Shown here: positions 22,273 through 33,739 of the stretch, one piece after another
How positions within the stretch are numbered: the first letter of the stretch is position 1
How the letters are laid out: every line of letters starts with the position of its first letter
Assembly (NCBI GenBank): GCA_017657125.1
Contig: JAGFNX010000079.1
Location: 1-64,000, forward strand
DNA: 64,000 nucleotides
Reading direction: 5' to 3'
From: Scopulariopsis brevicaulis
Lineage: Eukaryota; Ascomycota; Sordariomycetes; Microascales; Microascaceae
Translations under genes and position numbers: made by a program
Notes under the pieces: model-generated
Seen by the model: only the letters and a program-made list of their open reading frames with translations
The model's database searches: none
Told to the model about the DNA's origin: nothing

Positions 22273-23693
22273 ATATGCTGGCACGGTCGCTACGGAGCCA
22301 GGCCGGAGCTATCGAATCGAATGGAAGTCACGATTTTCGATTGGGGAGTGCAAAGAAGGTTTACGCGTGGACGCGGAGAAGATATCGACAGGATTGGACT
22401 TCCGGAGGGCCCTTATATTTGCCCTTTGGAATTGATTTCATGATTCGGCATGCGGGCCGCAAAACCCCGAGGCTCTCGAGGCCATTACCAAGGCGCGAGA
22501 CCCTTTCCCAGGATCCTGCCGGGCTTAATATTCTTGACAACAGCCACGACCACCCACCGTGGGTCCTCGGCTTCGGTCGTAAAACAGGCTTGGAGTGGCC
22601 GAGCGACCGCGTCTGACTCAGCCCGTCGGATTTAAAATCTGCTTCCGGATCCCGAGTATTAACACCGGAGGGGAGCGGCCATTTCGACGAAGCACTCGGG
22701 TTTTTTTCCATCCTGTCCCGGATGCCGCAGTATCGCACAACGCCCACGATGAGCCCCGAAGTGATTGCTATGCGCCCAAGCTCAACCCCACACCCGGCAC
22801 CCGAGAGACAAGCTCTATCTCCCGGCACGTTCAACAATGGAAAGGGAGAAAGAAGAGACAAAACACTGAGAAACTAACTTCTCGTGTTGGTCCGTCCTTC
22901 GGATCCGAAGTCGCGGGAAGGGTCTCTCTAAATCCGCGTGGCATGGGCGCTAGGACTTGACCGCGACGACACCAGCTTCGGCCTCTCCTCTCTTGAGTGC
23001 GAGATCCGCCGCCGGTTTTGGTGGCATCTCCTCAGCCGCGACCGTCGAGAGGGGAAGACCACGGGCTGTAGAATAACAACAACATGCTCCTCATCGCCGA
23101 CGTCCAGATAACGATCAACATCGGCGACGCGGATCTGCACCCAGATATGCGGGCGTGCGGGCGCTTCCTGAAGCAAAAGCCGGCTGGACATCCATGGCCT
23201 TCAGATAAGGAATATACGCTATTTTAATCCCGTATAGAGAACCTTAATGGTAGCGCATTCTGCTCCTGCGTGTGTGTGTGTGTAAATGCTTTTATATGTA
23301 TTTGAGCACGAGATATCAGCCTCGAGCCTACTATAACGAGCGCGCTATGGACGACTAAGCCGATGCATACCTTTGAGCCTCCCTACCTCTCCCCAGGGTC
23401 TCGAAAGCCTCTCTATATACGTCCCTATAACTGCTTAGAAAAGCATAACGAAGCAAGCTCCTGAAACGTATTTGTCCCAATGTGGGGTGTAAGTGGAGCA
23501 GGTCTTGCGTATGCTCTCCGTACTACGTGTCGTCACTATCGTCAACAAGGATATTCGAGGAGTAGAGAGGAATGGAACTATTATTCTGAACATTCTGAGG
23601 CAGATCGACGTTATATTGGCGTTCCAGCTACTCCTACTACATAGGACCGTTACAGTATGTAATGACAGACATACCCCCGCAACCCTTAGACAG
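22273..23693. other. intergenic between transporter and methyltransferase 2
   Basis: No protein gene recognised. Holds the tRNA-like relic (22593-22707) and a short GT dinucleotide run at about 23265-23283. Confidence 0.45.
22593..22707 (+). other. possible decayed tRNA-Leu-like Pol III unit
   Basis: TGGCCGAGCG (22596-22605) fits an A box. CGGA-TTTAAAA-TCTG (22627-22641) can fold as a 7-nt anticodon loop with UAA (Leu). A TTCGACG motif at 22683 is a poor B box, and seven T follow at 22701-22707. GAGTG near the start pairs with CACTC near the end. The D arm is too long and the T arm does not fold, so it is not a working tRNA; it may be a relic, a tRNA-derived element or chance. Confidence 0.22.
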
Positions 23694-25343
23694 TCATTCC
23701 GCCGTCTCCGGCTTCTGACCATATACGACGTACCTGCCGCACTCGGTTAGCCAGTATTTAGACAACAGCGGGGAAGCCAGAACTTACAAGGGAAGGTACG
23801 TATGAGATTTGTTCCCTTTCATCTCCTTGCGAACGTGTGCGAGGAAAACCTCTGTCTCCATTTGCGTCCATCCTGCCAGCTCGAAGATCTTAAGCGAGAA
23901 CCCCTCCATTCCGTCAAGCATCTGTATGAGGTTCATCATACCCGTCTTCTTTAGCTCCGGGTCTTTGGGCCACGAGCCCATCGGTACCTTGAACAACTCT
24001 ACGCGAATGTTGACGAAGCCGGCGGCTTCGGCGTAGGACCGGAGCTTGTGGCCAGGGTTCGCGTCGCGGTTGATGGAGGCGAGACCCTGGATGAAGATTT
24101 TGTTCCACTTGCGGAAGTAGTGCTCCTCGGTAAGAGTCCCGTCGTCGCTGGTGAATTCTAGGTCACAGTCTTGGAGCTCAGCCCAGCCACCAGGGCTCAG
24201 GTTCCTAGACAAGGATGGTTAGCTAGGCGACGAACACTAGGATCAACATCGACGCACTCGTAAACCCGCTCAACGAACTTGGGCCAGTCGTTAATAGAGG
24301 AGGCCATATAGCGGGAGATAATGTAGTCGAACTTGAAGGGGTACGCCCACTCGCGCTCCACGTCGTCTACCTCGAACTTAAGGTTTGGCGGGATCCTTCG
24401 CCGCATTAGCAAGGACACGGGACTAAGGGTCGTCTGGGAGCTCTACCAGGTACTTTGAGTCGGACTGAGGTCGCACCCGATAACCTATAGTCTCGTTACC
24501 GCGCTGCCCCTGAACTGCGACAATGCTCAACGGCATCTACTTCCACAAATCTCCATACCTGTGCTGCGGGAAAGGTGTCTGCGAGGTCAATGGCCACTGT
24601 AGACGGTTAACAACAACTTCGCCGGGGTGAGCTGCTTTACCTACACGAGCCAGTTCCAGTCCCGACATCCAGAATGTTCTGGAGCTTGTCCTCGTCGATC
24701 GGCGCCAGATAGATCCTTCCCCCGAATGTCCTGATAAACAACTCATGCACCACGTCTAGCCGTTCCAGCTCTCGCTTCGGATAGTCAGCAAACAGACGCC
24801 GGCACATGGACTCTGCGGTTGCCTTTACCTCGTCGTTAGGTATAAGGTAGGCTACGCCAGAAATGGTCAGCATGCGGGGACCCGGCATCCAACAAGGGAC
24901 CCTACGTACTGCCTCTGTGATACGCGTGATACCTTCGGCCATGCTCGACCGGGTAATCCACGACGCTGGAGGAGAGCGAGGCCGTGAAAGTAGACCTAAG
25001 GCGGCCGGCGCTATGAGTACATGATCCCATGACATGGGGTTTCTCTCGATCCCTGGTAGGGGCGAGGATGTATCTCACAACTGCTCGTCGAGAGTTCGTT
25101 CATCATCATCTTGCTCCTATGTGTAGCGGGCGGGTCAGTCGATCCAACGCGTCATAAAGCGATTTCCGCGTCTCAACATACGTGATCAACTTCAACATGC
25201 TGGCCCTCCAGTTCAGTAGCGTCGGGTGCAGACGTAGGCGACGACGCCGATTTCGGGGAAACCGCCGATTTTGGCGAGGCCACCGGTGGAGGTGTAACCG
25301 CTGACTTGGGCGACGTCGCGGCTTGTTCCTTCGAATCAGCCAT
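23694..25343 (-). CDS. LaeA-like SAM-dependent methyltransferase 2
   Basis: 387 residues, nine exons: 25343-25182, 25116-25079, 24995-24910, 24851-24645, 24596-24559, 24484-24447, 24395-24258, 24204-23788, 23733-23694; all introns GT-AG, phases close. Low-complexity N-terminus with repeated SPKSA units, then SLSSSVVDYPVEHGRRYHAY, YLIPNDE, LDVGTGTGS (SAM site), SPTQSTWIPPNLKFEVDD and a C-terminal YVVYGQKP. It shares exon sizes 38 and 138 with the other two copies but is more diverged. Divergent from copy 3, with 572 bp between the starts. By family a putative regulator of secondary metabolism; target unknown. Confidence 0.88.
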
Positions 25344-25915
25344 TTTCGTTGTGGTTCGGGGATTATCAGTGCCACGGAATGATGTCAAATGGTTCTAGAA
25401 AGGAGGAGATCGGGGTGAAAAAAGAAATGAAACAGGATAGAGTGGGACGGGCCCCGTGTACATTTATTAACCCACCTGTTGGTTTGGCCGTTGGCCCCCG
25501 CGAACGGGGTTCCATCCGCGGCGAATAATGCAACGTCAGGGATGCCCACCGCGCCACTACGGAAGACCATCTCATTCCCCGGCTGCAGCCAACATGCTAT
25601 GGCCCCTCCCGCGTGCATATGAAAGCGACATGTCATGTACGCCGGCGAATGACTGTGTCCGTCCTAGGTAAGGTGACAAAACCTTGCCGCTTCGGCCCCT
25701 GTCGCTCCCCTACAGGATGTAGTCGCCGTTATCCGTCCTTCGATGCATCAGTTTAATGTTACCTTGTGAGCGGGGGCTGTTATAAGAGAGTCCGTGCACC
25801 GGAATATTAGACTGAAGAGGTTCCCCGATTCCGACACCGGCTGCACTTCTCTTATCTAAGTTCTCCGAATTTAACATGGAAACTCGAATTAGCAGTCTGA
25901 GACATCACAACCACC
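25344..25915. promoter_or_regulatory. shared promoter region of methyltransferases 2 and 3
   Basis: 572 bp between two divergent paralog starts. No specific operator recognised. The layout would allow co-regulation. Confidence 0.5.
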
Positions 25916-27746
25916 ATGGCATCAAACCAAGCTGAAGCTCCACGGGCTATAATACCTCAAGCTATGGCACCCCAATCCGTGGAACCTCAGGCGACACCAC
26001 GAGCTGAAGGACTTGAAGCTAAAGAACCGTATGAGCCGTTGGTATGATAATAACCGAGGATAAGATTGAACTTCCGCAGAAAATGGTACTAAGCATATAG
26101 CCATATAGATGGCGGACACCTTCGACGATAGCTATTCTGCCATTTCTACTGTATGTCCCCGTTCACACCTAAATCTAACCCCTAAAAGCAGCTAGCATAC
26201 CCTTGGCTCACTCGTGACCCGCAGGCCACAACCACCGGCCTGACTTCCCTGCCCTCAAGCGTGTTAAGGTTCCAGGAAGAGAATGGACGTACATACCATT
26301 CCATGAGCAGCGGAAGTAAGTCACCCCCACCAAAATTCCATCCGGAGATCGAGATTAGGTATTGACCAAGATCTTCCAGAGTACTTTCTCCCTAACGACG
26401 AGAGGGAGATCGAACGGCTGGGTATGTATCTACTCCCAAGAAGTGTATAAAATCCATTGTCTAACCTCGGGCGTAGACTTGACGCATAACCTGTGGCTGC
26501 TCACCCTCCGCGGCGAGCTCGGACTATCGCCTAAGGCGATGGAGGGGGCAAAGCGCGTCCTCGACGCAGGGACGGGTACCGGCATCTGGGCCGTAGAGTA
26601 CGGTAAGGAACTAATACTTGGGATACGGGATTTGGAACGCGGAGCTTGTACTAACTGTTCGTCCTAAGCCGACATGTATCCGGAGACTGAGCTAAGTCAA
26701 AGTATCACTACAATTATCGTGGCTATCCGTCTCACGTACGACAGGTCATTGGCGTCGACTTGAGCCCTATCCAGCCGTCTCTGTATGTTCCCTTATTCAA
26801 TTTACTTATCCCTTTATGTTATACAACAACGGGTGCTGACTGGATGCTAGCGTGCCGCCGAACTGCTCGTTCGAGCTTGACGACCTCGAGAAGGAGTGGA
26901 CGTGGACGCGCCCGTTTGACCTCATCCTTTCCCGTACGATGACGGGGTGCCTAAAGGACTTTGAAGACTTTATCAAGCAGGCCTACAAGTAAGGTTTTCC
27001 TTGGTGTAACGCCGCGTTTCTACCCATACTATCTATCTATATCGGCATGTGGTTGTCTTTATCTAGTGTTCCTACCAGTCCTCGAAGACCGCTACACGCC
27101 GATGCTAGGACTTTTATATACGAATACACGGCCCCGCCCATTCTCTCCATTAGCCACCTACACACGCAGAATATCCATATTGACCGACGCGTATAGTCAC
27201 CTTGAACCAGGCGGCTACCTCGAAATGCAAGATTTCATCGTTCCCTATGCCTCTGATGACGGCACCCTTACAGCAGACAATCCCCTCTATCGCGCCTCGG
27301 CCCTCTGCGTTGAAGCCGGGGAGGCCGGCGGGCGACCTAACAACCTGGCACCATACTACAAGAGCTACCTCGAGCGCGCGGGCTTCGTCGACGTGGTCGA
27401 GCGGCGCTTTAAGTGGCCGCTCAACGATTGGCCTAAGGACCCGTACTATAAGGAGCTAGGCTTCTGGACGCGGGAGAATCTAGACATAGGGGTAGAGGGC
27501 ATGTTCATGGCGCTCTTCACGCGGTTCCTAAACTGGACCAAGGATGAGGTGCTGGTCTTTTGCGCGCAGGTCCGGGCGGCATTGAGAGACCGGTCCGTAC
27601 ACGGGTATGCCCCGGTGTAAGTCTCACGTCTCATTCTATTACGTTGTCACCTCTGGTGTAATTTCCGCGGAGCTGACATGGGAATTAGTTATGTGGTTTA
27701 CGGACGGAAGCGAGGAAACCCGCCTGGCGCCGAAGAGACGGCGTGA
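25916..27746 (+). CDS. LaeA-like SAM-dependent methyltransferase 3, one donor is CT
   Basis: Predicted 367 residues in ten exons: 25916-26041, 26109-26150, 26225-26315, 26380-26421, 26477-26602, 26669-26691, 26745-26782, 26851-26988, 27197-27616, 27689-27746. Ala/Pro/Gln-rich N-terminus, then NGRTYHSMSS, LDAGTGTGIWAVEYG (SAM site), SPIQPSLVPPNCSFELDDLE and a C-terminal VVYGRKR. Eight internal exons match copy 1 in size. The intron 26692-26744 starts CTAAGT where copy 1 has GTAAGA, and no canonical in-frame donor is nearby, so the transcript may not splice properly. The intron at 26989-27196 is long (208 nt) for this genome. It may be a recently broken gene. Confidence 0.75.
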
Positions 27747-27950
27747 TGGCCCTTGGAAGTTCCCGGCCAGGACTAGCTCGATAATATTGGGATAGCCCAT
27801 GACTCTAGTTATCAACGATAGTATACAGACTTATGTCGTTATAAGTGAAGGATGTCGTGCATTTGTTGTCTTCGGGGCTCCAGCCGGCGCCCCACTTTCC
27901 CTCCTCCAGCCTGCCGCCACACTGCTGTTGGCTTCACTCCGTCGCCATAC

Positions 27951-28015
27951 TGTCACCACTGCCGCTGCTATTGCCACTGCCACTACTACTACCACTACCT
28001 CTACAACTACCACCA
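27951..28015. repeat. imperfect CTX/ACX trinucleotide repeat
   Basis: A run of triplets such as ACT, ACC and GCC (translates as a poly-Thr/Ala tract in one frame). No gene uses it in my models. Confidence 0.6.
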
Positions 28016-28680
28016 TCCGTCAGGGGCCTAAATCGAGCGGTGTTAAGTTACTGGCAGCTAGTGCGCTGGTGCACTAGAGACACGTCGTGCGGCACATGTT
28101 AAGATGCTATATTATAGGCGAGGTTTGCGGCATTGATCGCGCTACGTGCTATCACTGGATTGTCGTTTGGTGATGATGGCGCAATGATATGTGACGGGAA
28201 GCATAAGCTCTGACACCACCTTACTACTACTATCAACTCACCACCACAGAGCTCCGAACCGCCATCATCATCAACCATGGCCACATAGAGATAGGGGGTG
28301 TCTCAAAGGCCAACCATCCCGCTGCAGATTGGCCCATTCGAGCGAGAGAGCATCCTATTTATCCCCGCAAGGACATATCGACTAGAAACGTCGGGCCCCT
28401 CGAAATATAGGGTGCTCGAATAATCCACGTTCGACTCTAGGGAAGCGGCACTGCGCACGAGGAGTTTATGCGTGCCGTGGGTGGATAGCCGTACTTTAAA
28501 GAGTGACCTCCATGACCCGGATAGGTGGATTGGCGCGTAGTCCATATCGCGGCCGCGGTCCATAGTAAGCTGGTCTCGGATAGAGGAACTCCAGCCGGCT
28601 AATATGGCCCTGGCCGTGTTGGTACGAGTTGGGGTGTTCTCGCCTCCGTGCGGGTCTTGTTTCCGACCCCTCTCTTGAGA

Positions 28681-28883
28681 TAACGGAGTTGATGCTCGGC
28701 CATAACCATCCAGAAACGCTCAGGAGTATAAGTAATCTTGGGATCACACTGTGGAGTCAGGGTAAGTACGCCAAGACTGAGGCGGTGCATCGGCAGGTAC
28801 TTGAGACAAGGAATACGGTGCTCAGCCGCAACCATCCAGAAATACTCGCCAACATGAGTGGCATCGGGAATGCACTCGAGTAA
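28681..28883 (+). pseudogene. TPR (kinesin-light-chain-like) gene fragment
   Basis: Two tandem units read LGHNHPETLRSISNLGITLW and LSRNHPEILANMSGIGNALE, joined by SQGKYAKTEAVHRQVLETRN. This is the 42-residue TPR type common in fungal NB-ARC/NACHT-TPR proteins. Only about 68 codons remain, ending in TAA at 28881-28883, with no start or other domain around. It is a relic of a larger repeat protein. Confidence 0.65.
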
Positions 28884-28989
28884 ATTCTTCTCCATTAAGA
28901 TTGATCGACAATTCATTCATTCTGATGCTGCTCGGTAAAACACTCAACTAACATTTCCAAACACCTTTCAACTACTGGCATTTAGGTGC

Positions 28990-30918
28990 TTACAACCCAC
29001 ACCGCTTGCCAGTCTTCCCATCACAAAGTCCCTTATACCTCAGCCCGTGACCAAACTTATATACGGGATCCTTGGTGTCGAACGGCATATCCTCCATCTG
29101 TTCCTCGGCCGCCTTATCCGACCGTAGAATGTCAAAGGGTAGCTTCCCCTCTGGCTCCGCGTCACCAAAGACAACATCCAGGAAGGCGCCATCATTAGCA
29201 CCGTAGTTGGCAACGAGGGCGGTCGCCTGCTCCGCTACCTCAGGCACGGCGACGGGGCGGTCGAAGTATATATCGACAATGGACGGAACCGCACCATAGA
29301 TAGCCGCCTGGCGAGCCTTCTCGTCGTCAGAGTACTCGAGGGTTCCGGCCTGGAAACCCATGTATGTCGAGAGAGTACCATCGCGGGGGGAGAAGGGCGG
29401 AGGCAGGCGGAGGAGTGCGAGGTCTGCGTCTTCGGGCTCCTTGACGACAGCGAAGCCACGGTCTACTAGGAGCGTCGAGTTAAGGCCCTCAGCATAGATC
29501 TTAGTAGTAGAGGCAAGATTCCGTAGCGGCAGGACGTCCTCCTCGTTCTTAAGGAGCGTGTACGAGCGGCGCTGCGCCTCCTGGCCTAGCCTATAGAAGT
29601 AAGGGTTGCCGACGACGCGCGTAGCGGACTCTGGATCGACGAAGGGGCTGTCGAAGAGGCCGAGTATGAATTTCTCCTTTAGCAAGCGGCGGACGGAGAC
29701 GTTAATGCGCTCCTCGGAAATGCGCCCGGCCTCCACAAGCTCCACGACGAGCTCGGGGCGCTCCTCGCCGCCGAACTGGTCGCAGCCGGCTTCGATAATC
29801 CTGTAGGTGCGCTCTAGCTCGGATTGGTCCTCCATGCCCCAGGCGCGGGCGGGGAACTCGAACCCGTTATCTTCAGAGTCGGTGATCAAGGTCCAATCAG
29901 TCGCGACGATGCCGTCGAATCCAAGCTCCTCACGGAGCAGTTTCGTCACGATCTCCTTATTAAACGAGAAGCCGACCTCCTCCCACTCAGTGCCAATAGG
30001 GCGTGAGTAGTATGGCATCATCTGGCTCGCACCTACTCCGATAGCAGCCTTGAACGGGATAAGGTGGTATTCCATGTTATTCCCAGGGTACGTCTGGTTC
30101 TTGCCGTAGGTAAAGTGGCTGTCCTCACCATTCTCCATAGGCCCGCCACCAGGAAAGTGCTTCGTGACGGTGGAGACGGAGCGCGGCCCGAGCTCGGGCC
30201 CTTGGAACCCCTTGATGTACTCGGAGATCAGCTCCGCCGTCAGGTCTGCGTCCTCGCTCCAGGTGTTAAAAATACGGGACCAGCGGGGTTCAGTGGCGAG
30301 GTCGACCTGCGGGCCCAGGGAAGCGCGGATTCCCACGGCAAGGTACTCCTCGCGGGCGACCTCGGCGAACTTACGGACGAGGTCCGGGTCCCGGGTCGCA
30401 GAGAGGCCTAGGGTCTCGGGCCACTCGGAAAAGGCACCATGGATGACGCTGGCACCATGAGTTCCCGAGGCGCTGTGACGCGGATCCGTCGATAACGTGA
30501 TAGGGATGCCGAGGCGGGTGTCGAGGGCGCGGCGTTGGAGGAGGTTGAACCACTCCGCGACGCGGCGGGGGTCATCAACCGAGGGGACGAGGTTAAAGTG
30601 CGTCATAAGCTTGTCGCCAACCATATTCTCAGTGCTGTTCCATTTGCTAGGGGCATTGGCGTCGTATGAGCCAGGATCGAGGGTGTAGTCGGGCCCGATA
30701 CGAAGCAGCGTGTGGAACATTTGCCCAGCTTTCTCCTCAAGCGTCATTCGCGAGAGGAGGTCCTCGACACGGTCGTCCACACAGTAGGTGTCATTCCGGT
30801 AGATAGGGAGGGTGGCGTTAGCTGAGCGAGCCGATAGCCCAAGACTCCTCCCTTCCTTGACGGGAGTTGCCAAGGCGAGGGGCAGGGTAATCAGGGAGAG
30901 GGCCGTAAAGGGAATCAT
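28990..30918 (-). CDS. secreted glycoside hydrolase family 3 (beta-glucosidase-like)
   Basis: 642 residues, intronless. The ATG at 30918 is chosen because a signal peptide follows (MIPFTALSLITLPLALATP); the frame is open 51 codons further up without one. The N-terminal TIM-barrel shows KHFPGGG (about residue 253) and GFDGIVATDW with the family nucleophile Asp (about 341). A C-terminal alpha/beta sandwich follows (QEAQRRSYTLLKNEEDVLPL). The KHFPGG motif and the lack of a clear fibronectin-III tail resemble bacterial-type exo-glucosidases more than classic cellulolytic fungal enzymes. Substrate is probably a beta-glucoside, not proven. Extracellular. Confidence 0.9.
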   Translation of the reverse strand: MIPFTALSLITLPLALATPVKEGRSLGLSARSANATLPIYRNDTYCVDDRVEDLLSRMTLEEKAGQMFHTLLRIGPDYTLDPGSYDANAPSKWNSTENMVGDKLMTHFNLVPSVDDPRRVAEWFNLLQRRALDTRLGIPITLSTDPRHSASGTHGASVIHGAFSEWPETLGLSATRDPDLVRKFAEVAREEYLAVGIRASLGPQVDLATEPRWSRIFNTWSEDADLTAELISEYIKGFQGPELGPRSVSTVTKHFPGGGPMENGEDSHFTYGKNQTYPGNNMEYHLIPFKAAIGVGASQMMPYYSRPIGTEWEEVGFSFNKEIVTKLLREELGFDGIVATDWTLITDSEDNGFEFPARAWGMEDQSELERTYRIIEAGCDQFGGEERPELVVELVEAGRISEERINVSVRRLLKEKFILGLFDSPFVDPESATRVVGNPYFYRLGQEAQRRSYTLLKNEEDVLPLRNLASTTKIYAEGLNSTLLVDRGFAVVKEPEDADLALLRLPPPFSPRDGTLSTYMGFQAGTLEYSDDEKARQAAIYGAVPSIVDIYFDRPVAVPEVAEQATALVANYGANDGAFLDVVFGDAEPEGKLPFDILRSDKAAEEQMEDMPFDTKDPVYKFGHGLRYKGLCDGKTGKRCGL

Positions 30919-33739
30919 GATGGCGGAGGCTGCGGTGTACCAAGGTTCTCTCTGGTTGATTTTTCTACTTCCCGTTCTCAAAGGGTTCTTACACAGCCTT
31001 ATATATCCGCATGTCGTCACTCGGAACCTTGGCCATGGAACGATCCAGACGTTGATAGAGGCAGGTCCCAACTCGGCCCTTTTTGTTCGGTCCGATAATG
31101 GGCCTACTGCCAGAGCTCCTAATGGGTACTTCGGTTAGCGCGAGGATGGGATTGGCCGCCTCCGACTTAACCAGGTGCCTTCTTACATCGCAGTGGATGT
31201 GTGGGGAAAAGTCACTACGACCGACGGATGTTAGCTTCGGCCCTTCAACTTTGCAGGGGCCACGCCAAGGTCCCACGGGGTAATAAGCGTGGAGCCTTTT
31301 CCCCATGTCCCCCGCAGTATCTCACGGTGATGGTGGCCAGACCCCTTTCACTGCGGAGCGGGACCTGGAGCCCTGGACGGGGTATGTCTGTTCCCACGCG
31401 AGGTGCCATGAGGTGCAGGCGCAAGCTAGTGACGGGCTGTGCCGGAACAGGAATGGCGGGATGACCATCGCCCTGGACTCGGCGTTTCTCTTTACCCTTT
31501 GTTGAATCGGGGGGGAGGGGTGGCGGGGCGCGGATGGCATTTCACTGAGAAGTCCTTGTGCCGGGACCCACTACATGTAAGATGTAAGTCAGCTTAGACA
31601 TTTCGCCGGTCTTGTCCACAACGGACGTGGGCATGGGGGTGAGAGTATTACGCAGTGCGGTCCGTCACAAGCCACGGCCTTGGAAAATAAATTGGAACTA
31701 AGCTCATTCTGTATTCGTCGCTATCAACTTCTTCCATCCAAACCGGTAATAACCTTTGCCGCAGAAGATACCCGAGCTAATACAGCAGAATGTGCTACCA
31801 CCGAGCAGGCGTCCCCACACACAAGAATGGCTACGGCATGTAAGGCCCCACCACGGGATTCATATTCCGGCAGTTTAAGTGGGACTTTTGGGCCCACGGC
31901 GGAATTTACATTCCGACAGTGGGGTTTCTAGACCCACTGTATTTCGTAGCGACAGCGTTAGCGCAGTGGGACGATACAACAACGCCGTCGTGCCAAGTAG
32001 AGCCCGCGATATCTCAATAGAATCGCCGTGGTTTCTTAATCAGGCCTCACGAAGCTGGCAGGACTGGGACATATGCTACGGTCGGTTTGACTTATCTTGG
32101 TCTAATGGCTTGCTTTTAGGTAGTTCAAACATGCTTAGCCTACGCGGGATACCGATCAGACCGTTCAGTTTATAACACATAGCCGCTCCTCAAACTTATA
32201 TAGCTGTAGGTTCGTTGATTTGGGTGAAACACACTTGTATTAAGAGTTTTGGCCCACAATAGAGACATAGGGAACATTGGCATTCCACGCCTACTTAACA
32301 GTAGAGGTTGATCCTCTTCTATACGGCAGACCAGTTCGGACTGCGGTAGCAACGCCGTGGGCGGCTGTACGTAGAACGAATGTCTAGCACTATGAGTAAT
32401 ATCCGGAACGAAGCGACAAAGAACTTACATTAGGATCCCAAGGCTTGTGTAGCTTGTACGTCTCTTCTAAGTGATTGTAGTGATACTAGAGCTGCTAGAA
32501 GCTAAGATTTGAACCAACAATACTTCTTAGACGTTGGTCTAGTCGATTGAGATCCAAATGTATAGAAACGTGGTTGTAAGCAGACTCGCCCATACAGGTA
32601 AAGAAGCCGTCGGCCATTATTATGCGTAGCTTAAGAAAATAGACTCATACTCTATATGTGACAAATTGATGATTTTCTCCGTTAGTGGTAATATCTAATC
32701 TTATTGATGCATGCACAATGCGAAAAGGCGGACACGCGTCGTACAAAAACGGAGCAAAGCATTTCAAATTGTGCTATACAAAGCAGCTGATCTAAGTTCG
32801 TCTAAGTACAAGCAAGTCCACGAAAGGATCATGGTAAAACAAGGTACACTTTTTCTGGAGGAGGTATTGAAATGCTTCATCTTAGTCCACGAGGGACGGC
32901 AAAAACATCATAAGCCTCCCATTCGAACTTCACCTTTTCGCCGGAGGATGTCATGTTCTCGGCGTCTCCATTACCCTCACAACTGTGGTACATGTAGGAG
33001 GCGCTGGCATCAAGCCACCCAGCCTAGACGGTACCAGGAGGGAAGAGTGCCTGACCATTTCGCTTGGTGTACGGGTAGAAAGCGTACGGGAAAGCAGAAG
33101 CATCCTAGACCCTGTCAACCGGATCCCAAGGGTATCTCTACTCGAGGTTCACAATGTTTGTGTACCGGATTGGTACCAATCTATAAGGAATAGTTTACAT
33201 ACATTTTCTTGCAAGCTAGTACTGCACACTCGATTTACGTGGAAGAACACCGACGTTTCCGAAGCCCACGTTGAAGAGGCTTTCTGCTATTCCGTCTTCG
33301 TCTGTCGGCGGTGGTAGATCTTATAGGTTGTCACGGTTGTGGCTGCCGCTCCGTGTCTACGCCTCCACTGATGAACCTAGTTGGGCGATGGTTATTCATA
33401 GTAGGGAAGGCCTAATCTGGGCTTATAACTGTGAGAATATCGTGTGTATTGACCTTGATGTATCCTAAAACCAGGGAAAATCGATGTCGGCCGGTAGCTC
33501 CGTACCCTACAGTAATTACGACACATATGACGCCCTGCATTGGGACCCAAAAAGCCCTGTCTAGTCCGACACTATGCTACTACTCCTATCAGACTGGTCG
33601 ATAGTCCAAAAGGGTAAAGGCTGCAGAGTACGAAATGAGATCATAAGCTGCGCCTGTTTTAGTCTCAGACAGGAAAGCTGTACTTATCGACGTCCCCGTT
33701 TGCTATGACCGGTTCCTACTAACTGTCATTGCATACCCT
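30919..33739. other. 2.8-kb gene-poor stretch
   Basis: The first few hundred bases are the GH3 promoter. From about 31600 to 33700 base composition is more A/T-rich, frames are short, and I recognise no gene or complete element. A GGTTCAAATC motif on the minus strand near 32510 resembles a B box but no tRNA folds around it. Confidence 0.45.

Larger units (their letters stand above)
27747..28989. other. intergenic with relics
   Basis: Holds the Thr-codon-like microsatellite (27951-28015) and the TPR relic (28681-28883). A minus-strand open frame of 86 codons at 28303-28563 looks coding-like but matches no family I know. Confidence 0.45.

Noticed and set aside
24447..24453. One-base deletion in methyltransferase 2
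   Set aside because: My first donor choice broke the frame. Using GTAGAG at 24446 gives a 38-nt exon equal in size to both paralogs and restores SPTQSTWIPPN.
27951..28015. CRISPR-like or coding repeat
   Set aside because: A degenerate trinucleotide run without spacers and without a gene using it.
32461..32580. tRNA on the minus strand around a GGTTCAAATC motif
   Set aside because: T stem does not pair, and the anticodon arm has only a 4-nt loop.
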